Positions 1 through 6,042 are shown, numbered from the stretch's first letter. The stretch is DNA of 10,000 nt from Flavobacterium sp. (GCF_020217025.1 NZ_JAIWOF010000001.1:1-10000), one strand, 5' to 3'. Notes: generated by a model not told the origin, from the sequence alone. Translations and numbers: made by a program.

Positions 1-57
1 TCTTTCTCTTTCTTCTGTTGAAATAAATTTATAAAATTTTCAAAGAACTTCCTTTTG

Positions 58-65
58 CAAACATA
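58..65 (-). promoter_or_regulatory. Leftward promoter, -7 box TATGTTTG
   Basis: On the minus strand this octamer matches the Bacteroidota -7 consensus TAnnTTTG exactly. A possible -33 TTG (complement of 84-86) lies 18 nt upstream inside the 12-mer tandem repeat. Downstream, toward the left edge, the leader reads AGTTCTTTGA (complement of 40-49) and then a purine-rich run. No start codon is reached in the window, so the gene served lies beyond position 1. The AGTTCTTTGA string resembles boxA-like sequences in rRNA leaders, but that link is inference. Confidence 0.45.
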
Positions 66-69
66 GGAT

Positions 70-105
70 GACAAGTTCAAGGACAAGTTCAAGGACAAGT
101 TCAAA
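70..105. repeat. Tandem 12-mer, three copies of GACAAGTTCAAG
   Basis: Copies lie at 70-81, 82-93 and 94-105, the last ending in A instead of G. A partial continuation (TTCAAGGGCAA) runs to about 117. Read on the minus strand the unit is CTTGAACTTGTC, which places a TTG every six bases immediately upstream of the leftward -7 box at 58-65. Similar words recur upstream of the HerA-like gene (5979-5997). Confidence 0.75.
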
Positions 106-122
106 TTCAAGGGCAAATCATT

Positions 123-137
123 GCTCGCTTAGCGAGC
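123..137. other. Short perfect hairpin GCTCGC-TTA-GCGAGC
   Basis: A 6-bp G+C-rich stem (123-128 with 132-137) closed by TTA, in otherwise A+T-rich DNA. It lies about 40 nt before the Flavo-1-like element. A further 4-bp complementarity, CCAG 137-140 with CTGG 153-156, overlaps its 3' edge. It could be an upstream part of the same RNA or an independent terminator-like stem. It has no U-tract on either strand, so a simple intrinsic terminator is unlikely. Confidence 0.4.
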
Positions 138-174
138 CAGTGGGATGGTTATCTGGAATAGCAAACGTCTTATC

Positions 175-268
175 TAGCCCCGATGGGAGTGGAAATCTTT
201 TTTTGCCTTATTTCGAATTCACTTAATATGACAAGGCAAAAAAAAAATTGTAGCGCACAGCGGGACTA
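175..268 (+). ncRNA. Structured RNA element resembling the Flavo-1 motif
   Basis: The segment folds into two stacked helices. The outer helix pairs TAG-C-CCCG (175-182) with CGGG-A-CTA (261-268), with a single C/A mismatch. The inner helix pairs TTTTTTTGCCTT (198-209) with AAGGCAAAAAAA (233-244) without a break, closing a loop of about 23 nt. Between the helices is a purine-rich asymmetric internal loop (about 183-197 opposite 245-260), with ATGGGAGTGGAAAT on one side and TGTAGCGCACAG on the other. From memory, this arrangement (AGCCCCGAT...AGTGGAAATC, hairpin, TAGCG.A.AGCGGG) resembles the Flavo-1 RNA family of Flavobacteria, whose function is unknown. The strand follows the purine-rich internal loop and is not certain. 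The 3' flank to about 300 may also belong to the element. It lies 39 nt beyond the 3' end of the convergent permease gene. Confidence 0.6.
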
Positions 269-307
269 AAAGTTTTATGGAATGTTGAACGGGTGCTTCT
301 AAAAAAA

Positions 308-1540
308 TTAATCGAAACGTATTGCTTTTACTGGTGAAATTTTGGTGATGATGTAAGATGGAATTAATAAAACCAACAAACAAACGATTACGGTTCCGAT
401 ATTTAATAATGCGATGTGAAGTAAATTGATACTTACTGGCGCTTCGTTTACGTAATAGTTTTCGGGATTGAGTTGGATTACGCCGAAGAATTTTTGAATT
501 AGTAATAAGGAAATAGCGATTAGATTTCCCCAAAACAAACCGCGAGCGATTAAATAGAAGGCGTTGTACAAAAATATTTTTCTAACATTCCAGTTGTTGG
601 CGCCCATGGCTTTTAGAATTCCGATCATTTGGGTGCGTTCTAAAATTAGGACTAATAATGCGACAACCATATTAATCGTAGCCACCACAATCATTACAAT
701 TAGAATAACCAAGATGTTAAAATCAAACAATTTTAGCCATTCGAAAATGCTATAATACTTTTCTTCGATGGTAATACTATTATAAGTAGGTGGAATTTCT
801 TTGTAGACTTCCTCTCCTTTTTCTTTGATTTTTGAAAAATCGTCTACGAAAACTTCGAATGCTCCGACTTCTGTTGGTTGCCATTTATTGATGAGTTGCA
901 CGTGACGAATATCACCTATAATATAAGTAGCATCGAATTCTTGAAAACCTGAGTTGAAAATCCCGGTGATTAGAAAGTTTCTTTTATTGGGAAGTTTTCC
1001 GTTTTCTTTCATGAAAAAGGTTAGAAACTTATCGCCTACTTTCAAATTAAGACGTTTGGCTAAGTATTCTGAAATCAAAACTTCGGTATTGAGTTCGGAT
1101 TTTAGATTTGGGATTTTACCATCGACTAGATATTCTTCTAGATTGGTAAAATTATAATCTTTTCCAACACCTTTATATATGATACCTTCGAACGCTTTTT
1201 CTGTGCGAATGATTCCAGCTTTGCTTGCTACGGCTTGCACATGACTGATACCTTCTACATTTTTGAATTTGGGATAAAAACTCTGATTGATGGAAATAGG
1301 CTCAGTAGTAACTTGCGATTGATTATCGTCGAAATTAGAAATAATAATGTGTCCGTTGAAAGCTGAAACTTTCTCACGAATTTTATCTTGAAGTCCAACA
1401 CCCGTAGCCACAGCCATAATCATCATAATAATTCCGATGGCAATTGCCGTAATCGCAATTTTTATAATTGGCGAAGAAATACTACTTTTATAACTTTTAG
1501 CAGCAATTAGTCTTTTGGCTATGAAATATTCTAAATTCAA
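308..1540 (-). CDS. FtsX/LolC-E-like ABC transporter permease
   Basis: This is the inner-membrane permease subunit of a MacB/LolCDE-type ABC system. By family it is expected to help release lipoproteins from the inner membrane for sorting to the outer membrane; the ATPase partner is not in the window. Length is about 410 aa. TM1 is at about 24-49, followed by a periplasmic domain of about 220 residues. Three C-terminal TM segments follow (about 274-299, 322-352, 372-396), forming the FtsX domain. The coupling region ERTQMIGILKAMGA (301-314) and the terminal ISPVKAIRFD are typical of LolC/LolE. I chose the TTG at 1540 (M-NLEYFIAKRL). The longer frame opening at 1588 would start upstream of the -7 box at 1564-1571, and its extra residues look non-coding. 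It is divergent from the NamZ-family lipoprotein gene. LolC versus LolE cannot be decided, because many Bacteroidota encode several such permeases. Confidence 0.88.
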   Translation of the reverse strand: MNLEYFIAKRLIAAKSYKSSISSPIIKIAITAIAIGIIMMIMAVATGVGLQDKIREKVSAFNGHIIISNFDDNQSQVTTEPISINQSFYPKFKNVEGISHVQAVASKAGIIRTEKAFEGIIYKGVGKDYNFTNLEEYLVDGKIPNLKSELNTEVLISEYLAKRLNLKVGDKFLTFFMKENGKLPNKRNFLITGIFNSGFQEFDATYIIGDIRHVQLINKWQPTEVGAFEVFVDDFSKIKEKGEEVYKEIPPTYNSITIEEKYYSIFEWLKLFDFNILVILIVMIVVATINMVVALLVLILERTQMIGILKAMGANNWNVRKIFLYNAFYLIARGLFWGNLIAISLLLIQKFFGVIQLNPENYYVNEAPVSINLLHIALLNIGTVIVCLLVLLIPSYIITKISPVKAIRFD

Positions 1541-1563
1541 GGTTTTAAAAATTATAATTAAGG

Positions 1564-1571
1564 CAAATATA
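1564..1571 (-). promoter_or_regulatory. Promoter -7 box TATATTTG for the permease gene
   Basis: The minus strand reads TATATTTG, an exact TAnnTTTG match, ending 23 nt before the TTG codon at 1540. Its position excludes the ATG at 1588 and supports the TTG start. No convincing -33 TTG is seen at the usual spacing. Confidence 0.65.
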
Positions 1572-1585
1572 CATAAAGTTTTTGC

Positions 1586-1613
1586 CACAGATTACACAGA
1601 TTTACACAGATTA
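1586..1613. repeat. Tandem CACAGATTA repeat, three units
   Basis: Units are CACAGATTA (1586-1594), CACAGATTTA (1595-1604) and CACAGATTA (1605-1613). The array fills most of the space between the permease promoter and the ATG of the next gene, so it would lie in that gene's upstream region or leader. Sequences of this type are familiar low-complexity intergenic tracts in Bacteroidota. No function is evident. Confidence 0.75.
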
Positions 1614-1622
1614 AAAATAGTT

Positions 1623-2900
1623 ATGAAATACAATATATACCGATTTACAACATTAATTGGCTTACTAATACTTTCTGTTTCGTGTGGAAGTAGTAAAAAG
1701 GCAATTCCTCAAATAAAACCGAGTACTGATAATGTGACTTTGACTTCTACTTCAACAGATGTCACTTTTAAAACGGGTGCTGAAAACTTTGAAAGTTATT
1801 TGCCGTTGTTGAAAGACAAACGCGTTGGAATAGTTACGAATCAAACGGGAATATTAGAAGACAAAAGCAAATTAAGTCCTGAAGACCATGGAGTCCGTTT
1901 ATCAAAAGAGAAGCATTTAGTTGATTTTTTAATCGAACAAAACATCAACCTTCAGAAAATTTATGCACCTGAACATGGTTTTAGAGGAACTGCTGATGCT
2001 GGCGAATTAATCGTCGACGGAAAAGACACCAAAACAAATTTGCCGATTATTTCCCTTTACGGAAACAACAAAAAGCCAAAACCAGAGCAATTAGAAGGAA
2101 TTGATGTCTTGGTTTTCGATTTGCAAGATGTTGGCGCTCGATTTTACACATATATTTCGTCGTTACATTATGTAATGGAAGCTTGTGCGGAAAATAATAT
2201 TCCGCTTTTGGTTTTAGACCGACCAAATCCGAACGGAACTATTATTGATGGTCCGATATTAGAAAAGGAACACAAGAGTTTTGTTGGGATGCATGAAATT
2301 CCAGTTTTGCACGGGATGACGATTGGTGAATATGCCAAAATGATTAATGGAGAAAAATGGTTAAAAGATAGTATTCAATGTGATTTGAAAGTAGCGCCTT
2401 GTTTGAACTATTCGCATGATATGAAATATAGTTTACCAGTAAAGCCTTCGCCAAACCTACCAAACGATCAATCGATTAATTTGTATGCGAGTTTGTGCTT
2501 TTTTGAAGGCACGAATGTAAGCTTAGGTCGTGGTACCGAAAAACAATTCCAAATTTATGGTTCGCCTTTTTTACCAGAAACTGAATTTGATTTTAGCTTT
2601 ACTCCTAAACCAAATTTTGGAGCAAAAGACCCAGTTCATAATGGTAAGTTATGTTTTGGCGAAGATTTAACTGAAATTAGAAAAATACACAGATTGGAAT
2701 TAAAATGGTTATTGAAAGCTTATGAAAACACTGCTGACAAGACCGTTTTCTTCAATGATTTCTTTACCAAATTAGCCGGAACCAAAAAACTCCGTGAACA
2801 AATTGAAGCCGGAATGACTGAAAAAGAGATTAGAAAAACCTGGCAAGAAGGTTTGGAACAGTTTAAGGAAGTGAGAAAAAAGTATTTGATTTATGAATAG
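1623..2900 (+). CDS. namZ: DUF1343 lipoprotein, NamZ-type exo-beta-N-acetylmuramidase (GH171)
   Basis: Members of this family (NamZ, B. subtilis YbbC) remove MurNAc from the non-reducing end of peptidoglycan fragments during cell-wall recycling. The product is about 425 aa. It opens with a lipoprotein signal (TTLIGLLILSVSC, lipidated Cys21) followed by a Ser/Thr-rich linker to about residue 50. Family signatures appear in order: KRVGIVTNQTG (66-76), APEHGFRG (115-122, with Glu117 a likely catalytic acid), FDLQDVGARFYTY (165-177), LDRPNPN (198-204), SPNLP (276-280) and LGRGTE (301-306). All are intact. ATG 1623 is chosen because the signal peptide begins there; an in-frame ATG at 1515 lies inside the permease gene. 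Cys21 is followed by GSSKK, without the acidic residues of a Bacteroidota surface-export signal, so a periplasm-facing anchor is likely. The exact substrate is inferred from the family. Confidence 0.9.
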   Translation: MKYNIYRFTTLIGLLILSVSCGSSKKAIPQIKPSTDNVTLTSTSTDVTFKTGAENFESYLPLLKDKRVGIVTNQTGILEDKSKLSPEDHGVRLSKEKHLVDFLIEQNINLQKIYAPEHGFRGTADAGELIVDGKDTKTNLPIISLYGNNKKPKPEQLEGIDVLVFDLQDVGARFYTYISSLHYVMEACAENNIPLLVLDRPNPNGTIIDGPILEKEHKSFVGMHEIPVLHGMTIGEYAKMINGEKWLKDSIQCDLKVAPCLNYSHDMKYSLPVKPSPNLPNDQSINLYASLCFFEGTNVSLGRGTEKQFQIYGSPFLPETEFDFSFTPKPNFGAKDPVHNGKLCFGEDLTEIRKIHRLELKWLLKAYENTADKTVFFNDFFTKLAGTKKLREQIEAGMTEKEIRKTWQEGLEQFKEVRKKYLIYE

Positions 2901-2917
2901 AAGAAAATAGAGAAAAG

Positions 2918-3490
2918 ATGAAAGAGAAAAGACTATTACTTTTACTTCTATTAATATTTTCAAGTTGTTTAAAAGAAAATAGAACTATTCCGATTGATAA
3001 TTGGAACAATCTAATAATTAGCAAATTAAATAAAACAGATTCTTTAATCTACAAACAAGAAGATTTAAAGAAAAATATTGATTTCATATTAGAATTCAGA
3101 AAAGATATTGCTGAAGAAATTAACAAATTAAAATCTAAAGAAGGATTTTTAAATTTTGTTGTTTACGAAAATTTTAATTGTGAGTTTAATCCAAAAGACA
3201 CTGTTCAAATTGATATACCTTTTACCAAAAACAAATTTTATTATAACATATTAATTCTTTCCGATAAAAAAAATTATTCATATGAATTGAGAGGATTTTC
3301 AGAAAACAAAAATCAAAAATTTACTAAACTAAGAATCGAAAATAAAGAAGAATACTTAGAACATTTAAATCTAGAAAATATTGGAATTAAAAAGACAAAA
3401 TATCTTTTGAATGATTTTTCCGTTATTTCAAAAATTACTTGTAATGGAAATGATTTAAATATAGAAGTTATTTCAACAAGATTAAACTAA
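2918..3490 (+). CDS. Hypothetical lipoprotein, A+T-rich
   Basis: I do not recognise this 190-aa protein. It starts MKEKR, a run of seven Leu, then IFSSC, which is a clear lipoprotein signal with Cys at 17, so an envelope-anchored location is likely. The rest is rich in Lys, Asn, Ile and Glu. It has a probable helical segment near 45-75 (KQEDLKKNIDFILEF...) and a beta-rich remainder, with only three further cysteines or fewer and no motif I can name. It starts 17 nt after the NamZ stop with no visible promoter or terminator between them, so co-transcription is plausible. Its base composition is clearly more A+T-rich than its neighbours, as in fast-evolving or recently acquired genes. The coding call rests on the intact frame plus the lipobox. 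Confidence 0.75.
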   Translation: MKEKRLLLLLLLIFSSCLKENRTIPIDNWNNLIISKLNKTDSLIYKQEDLKKNIDFILEFRKDIAEEINKLKSKEGFLNFVVYENFNCEFNPKDTVQIDIPFTKNKFYYNILILSDKKNYSYELRGFSENKNQKFTKLRIENKEEYLEHLNLENIGIKKTKYLLNDFSVISKITCNGNDLNIEVISTRLN

Positions 3491-3561
3491 ATTTTTGAGA
3501 TTCCTAACGGAATGACAAGGTTGCGATAAAACTGAACACTTTTAACTGAACACTGAACACT
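3491..3561. repeat. Low-complexity intergenic tract (ACTGAACACT words and GATTCC hairpin)
   Basis: The spacer between two convergent genes holds ATTCC-TAAC-GGAAT (3500-3513), a 5-bp hairpin within the common intergenic string GAGATTCCTAACGGAATGACA. It then has ACTGAACACT (3531-3540) and the overlapping repeat ACTGAACACTGAACACT (3545-3561). No good intrinsic terminator is present. Word-like tracts of this kind recur between genes in flavobacteria; their role is unknown. Confidence 0.6.
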
Positions 3562-3563
3562 TC

Positions 3564-4061
3564 TTAAAGCGGCAACTTCTCCTTCATTTTCTCCACAATA
3601 TTATAAGCCGCTGGACAAATCGCAACATTTTTTAAAGTTAAATCTGAGATTTGTTGAAACTTTTTTCTATCGGTGTGTGGAAATTCACGGCAGGCTTTTG
3701 GGCGGACATCGTAGATAAAACATTTGTTGTCACTATCCAAAAACGTACACGGAACACTTTTTAAAACGTAATCATTATCTTCATCAATACGTAAATATTG
3801 ATCGATAAATTGCTGTGGTTTTTGACGAAAACTCTTTGAAATTCGTTCAATATCAGCTGAAGTAAACAATGGTCCAGTTGTTTTGCAACAATTGGCACAC
3901 TCCAAACAATCCGTTTTTTTGAATTCGGCATCGTGTAAATCTTGCATTACATAATCCAAATTCTTGGGTGTTTTCTTTTTTAGCTTGTCAAAATACTTTT
4001 TGGTTTCGTTATGTGTATCTTTGGCAAGTTTTCCGAGTTCGTTTAAATTTGGCTTTAGCAT
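3564..4061 (-). CDS. YkgJ-family CxxCxxCC cysteine-cluster protein
   Basis: This belongs to the UPF0153/YkgJ family, which binds Zn or Fe through a conserved cysteine cluster; no precise biochemical role is established. The 165-aa product is cytosolic, with no signal peptide. It has an N-terminal helical, Lys-rich part (1-45), then CLECANCC (C52, C55, C58, C59), PCTFLDSDNKC (C105, C114), the family hallmark RPKACREFP (C124) and a last cysteine in AICP (C149). Eight cysteines in this order match the family fully, so it should be functional. It is transcribed leftward from the TAACTTTG box at 4080-4087 and is divergent from the methyltransferase gene. In other proteins of this family the cluster has been suggested to be an Fe-S or zinc site; the sequence does not decide. 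Confidence 0.88.
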   Translation of the reverse strand: MLKPNLNELGKLAKDTHNETKKYFDKLKKKTPKNLDYVMQDLHDAEFKKTDCLECANCCKTTGPLFTSADIERISKSFRQKPQQFIDQYLRIDEDNDYVLKSVPCTFLDSDNKCFIYDVRPKACREFPHTDRKKFQQISDLTLKNVAICPAAYNIVEKMKEKLPL

Positions 4062-4079
4062 TTTATGAATTTTCTACTG

Positions 4080-4087
4080 CAAAGTTA
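4080..4087 (-). promoter_or_regulatory. Promoter -7 box TAACTTTG for the YkgJ-family gene
   Basis: The minus strand carries an exact TAnnTTTG match ending 18 nt before the ATG at 4061. That implies a short, SD-less leader, as at the other promoters here. No clear -33 TTG is seen; the upstream DNA is made of GAATTT-like words. Confidence 0.6.
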
Positions 4088-4141
4088 CGATTTTGAATTT
4101 CGAATTTAGAATAACGAATGTTGAATTTTGAAATACAAACC

Positions 4142-4846
4142 ATGAAAGACCTTTTCGGAAAAGCCATTTTAGATTACCAAACCAATAATTCTCCCGAAGA
4201 TTTAATTACTGAAACTTCAATTTCGGAAGCTGATGAAATGAGCGTTGCCTATTTGTTTCGTGATTTTAAAGAGATGCCAAAATTGGAACAAAAAGCATTG
4301 CAATTATCCAAGGGAAAAGTGTTAGACGTAGGTTGTGGTGCTGGAAGTCACGCTTTGTATTTGCAAGAAAAAGGTTTTGATGTTACCGCAATTGATATTT
4401 CAGAAAATGCAATTAAGGCTTGTGAATTGAGAGGTTTGAAAAACTGTAAAGTTTCAGATGTGTTAGATTTAAATACTTTGGAAAAATTTGACACCATTCT
4501 TCTTTTGATGAACGGAACTGGAATTTTCGGAAAAATGAATCAGATTTCGAAGTTCTTGCAAAAACTAAAATCTCTTTTAAACGAAGGCGGACAAATTCTA
4601 ATTGATAGTTCGGACTTAATTTATATGTACGACCAAGACGAAGATGGTGCTTACGAAGTTCCAGCGAATGGTTATTATGGCGAATTAACGTTCACCATTC
4701 AATATAAAGGAGAAACCGAAGACACTTTTGATTGGTTATATTTGGATTATAACACGCTTCAAAATGCCGCAATTGCAAATGGTTTGGAATGTGAATTGAT
4801 TTTGGAAGGGAAACATTTTGATTATTTAGCGAAGCTATCTTTATAA
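4142..4846 (+). CDS. Class I SAM-dependent methyltransferase
   Basis: A Rossmann-fold methyltransferase of about 234 aa that transfers a methyl group from S-adenosylmethionine; the substrate is unknown. Motif I is VLDVGCGAGSHALYL (60-74). The acidic ribose-binding residue follows in VTAIDIS (Asp85). An ADxLxx-like region is at SDVLDL (105-110), a motif IV-type strand at FDTILLLMNGTG (116-127), and the post-motif region GGQILIDSSDL at 149-159. The segment after 160 (YMYDQDEDGAY...) is an insert that probably shapes the substrate site. I prefer ATG 4142 (MKDLFGKAILDY), where homologous proteins of this type begin as I recall them. An in-frame ATG at 4118 would add eight residues inside an A+T-rich word tract. 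It stands alone, divergent from the YkgJ-family gene and closed by a strong terminator. Confidence 0.85.
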   Translation: MKDLFGKAILDYQTNNSPEDLITETSISEADEMSVAYLFRDFKEMPKLEQKALQLSKGKVLDVGCGAGSHALYLQEKGFDVTAIDISENAIKACELRGLKNCKVSDVLDLNTLEKFDTILLLMNGTGIFGKMNQISKFLQKLKSLLNEGGQILIDSSDLIYMYDQDEDGAYEVPANGYYGELTFTIQYKGETEDTFDWLYLDYNTLQNAAIANGLECELILEGKHFDYLAKLSL

Positions 4847-4888
4847 AAACAAAAAATCCCAAAACTATCGATTTGGGATTTTTTGTTT
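4847..4888. terminator. Bidirectional intrinsic terminator, 17-bp stem
   Basis: AAACAAAAAATCCCAAA (4847-4863) pairs perfectly with 4872-4888 around the loop ACTATCGA. Each strand ends in a T-rich arm, so it should terminate both the rightward methyltransferase transcript and the leftward queE-TonB transcript. It starts directly after the methyltransferase TAA, and its far arm overlaps the TAA of the leftward gene (4887-4889). Confidence 0.88.
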
Positions 4889-5264
4889 ATTTAAATGTCA
4901 AAGGCATTTTTAAGTTTATGCTAACTGGCTTTCCTCCTCTTGAAGCAGGTTGCCATTTTGGAGCTTTTCGTAAAACTCGAATTAATTCAACTGCCGAATT
5001 CGTTCCTAAATCACGAACTACTTTTATATTTTTCACTTCGCCATTTTCATTCACCGTGAATTCAAAAATAATTTGTCCCTTTTTCTCAACTGTTTGAGTA
5101 TCAAAATTGGCAATTATGTAATCGTAAAATTTATCAATTCCTCCATTTTGAAATTTGGCTTCGATAAACTCACCTCCTAAATACACTTCATCTTCTCCTC
5201 CTAATTGTGAAAAACTTAAGTTAGAAAACAAAACAAATACAGCTAATACTAAAAACTTCTTCAT
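4887..5264 (-). CDS. Small periplasmic TonB C-terminal domain protein
   Basis: A 125-aa protein with a cleavable signal peptide (MKKFLVLAVFVLFSNLSFS, cut before Gln20) and a TonB C-terminal fold at about 45-125. Family hallmarks are the IIFEFTVNENGEVKNIKVVRDLG strand-turn-strand (about 65-87), the helix AVELIRVLRKAPKW (91-104) and the closing QPASRGGKPVSINLKMPLTFK beta strand. It lacks the N-terminal membrane anchor and proline-rich spacer of a true TonB, so it cannot energise outer-membrane receptors as TonB does. Such stand-alone domains are common in flavobacteria and may bind TonB boxes or peptidoglycan (inference). It begins 4 nt after the queE stop and is therefore almost certainly co-transcribed with it. 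Its own stop lies inside the terminator. Confidence 0.82.
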   Translation of the reverse strand: MKKFLVLAVFVLFSNLSFSQLGGEDEVYLGGEFIEAKFQNGGIDKFYDYIIANFDTQTVEKKGQIIFEFTVNENGEVKNIKVVRDLGTNSAVELIRVLRKAPKWQPASRGGKPVSINLKMPLTFK

Positions 5265-5268
5265 ATAA

Positions 5269-5901
5269 TTAAGGAATATTCAAATATTTATGGGTTTGCA
5301 ACGAAACTCTCCATTTCGGATTGTTCATCACATAATCCACAATTAAAGGTGTCATTTCTTCTTTTTTACTCCACTCAGGTTGTAGAAATAAAATCGCATT
5401 TGGATTTACTTTAGCAGCTTGTTCTTCGGCAAAAATGAAATCGTGTTTGTTGTAGATGATTACTTTTAATTCATTAGCAATATCATAAGCACTTTGAACT
5501 GGTAATTTATTTTTCTTTGGAGACAAACAAAACCAATCCCAAGTTCCAGAAACTTCATAAGCTCCAGAAGTTTCAATATGTACTTTTAAATTTTGTGCTT
5601 TTAATTTTGAAGTCAATAAAGTCATATCCCAAGTCAAAGGTTCTCCTCCTGTTACCACTACGGTATCGGCGTATTTTTTGGCATTGGCAACAATTACATC
5701 GGTATTCGTTGGTGGATGTAATTCCGCATTCCAACTTTCTTTCACATCGCACCAATGGCAACCTACATCGCAACCGCCAATTCTAATGAAATAAGCTGCT
5801 GTTCCTGTATGATATCCTTCGCCTTGAATCGTATAAAACTCCTCCATTAAAGGCAACATTTCGCCTTTTTCAACCGCTAATTGTACTTCTTTTTGTAACA
5901 T
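5269..5901 (-). CDS. queE: 7-carboxy-7-deazaguanine synthase (radical SAM)
   Basis: QueE rearranges 6-carboxy-5,6,7,8-tetrahydropterin to 7-carboxy-7-deazaguanine, a step toward preQ0, queuosine and other 7-deazaguanines. The 210-aa product has the family's N-terminal FYTIQGEGYHTG (22-33) and the cluster CDVGCHWCD (C44, C48, C51; CxxxCxxC radical SAM 4Fe-4S). It also has the SAM-binding VVTGGEPL (82-89), the strand VHIETSGAY (107-115), and the closing SLQTHKYLNIP (200-210) typical of QueE. Nothing is missing relative to the family. A leftward -7 box at 5921-5928 starts transcription, and the TonB-domain gene follows by 4 nt. Other queuosine genes (queC, queD, queF) are not in the window. Confidence 0.94.
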   Translation of the reverse strand: MLQKEVQLAVEKGEMLPLMEEFYTIQGEGYHTGTAAYFIRIGGCDVGCHWCDVKESWNAELHPPTNTDVIVANAKKYADTVVVTGGEPLTWDMTLLTSKLKAQNLKVHIETSGAYEVSGTWDWFCLSPKKNKLPVQSAYDIANELKVIIYNKHDFIFAEEQAAKVNPNAILFLQPEWSKKEEMTPLIVDYVMNNPKWRVSLQTHKYLNIP

Positions 5902-5920
5902 CTTAAATAAAAATAGTGGG

Positions 5921-5928
5921 CAAAGATA
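5921..5928 (-). promoter_or_regulatory. Promoter -7 box TATCTTTG for queE
   Basis: Exact TAnnTTTG on the minus strand, 19 nt before the queE ATG at 5901. Just upstream is a direct repeat GAAGTTAG (5936-5943 and 5950-5957, 6-bp spacing). No -33 TTG is at the expected distance. Whether the repeat is regulatory is unknown. Confidence 0.6.
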
Positions 5929-5978
5929 CGACTTGGAAGTTAGAATTTAGAAGTTAGCCCTCAGAATTTTGAAATTGT

Positions 5979-6023
5979 ACTTGTCATTGTCCTTGAAATT
6001 TCCTCGGATTTTAACTACATTTG
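5979..6023 (+). promoter_or_regulatory. Promoter of the HerA-like operon (TTG ... TACATTTG)
   Basis: The -7 box TACATTTG is at 6016-6023, with a -33 TTG at 5993-5995 (20-nt spacing). The ATG follows 19 nt after the -7 box. The upstream tract ACTTGTCATTGTCCTTGAA (5979-5997) repeats the CTTGTC/CTTGAA words seen in the same position relative to the leftward promoter at 58-65. This is the best two-part promoter in the window. Confidence 0.68.
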
Positions 6024-6042
6024 AAATTCAAAACACATCGAA

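Noticed and set aside
70..117. CRISPR array
   Set aside because: The units are 12 bp head to tail with no spacers.
219..533. Minus-strand open frame of 104 codons over the RNA-like element and the 3' end of the permease
   Set aside because: It overlaps the permease in another frame, has no family resemblance and runs through the structured non-coding element.
1576..1584. Plus-strand promoter for the NamZ-family gene (GTTTTTG)
   Set aside because: It ends in TTTG but lacks TA at the proper distance, so it is not a credible -7 box.
1515..1622. Upstream extension of the NamZ-family protein
   Set aside because: It would precede the signal peptide, overlap the permease start and translate the CACAGATTA array.
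5517..5786. Open frames on both strands inside queE
   Set aside because: Low-complexity translations in alternative frames of a well-supported radical SAM gene.
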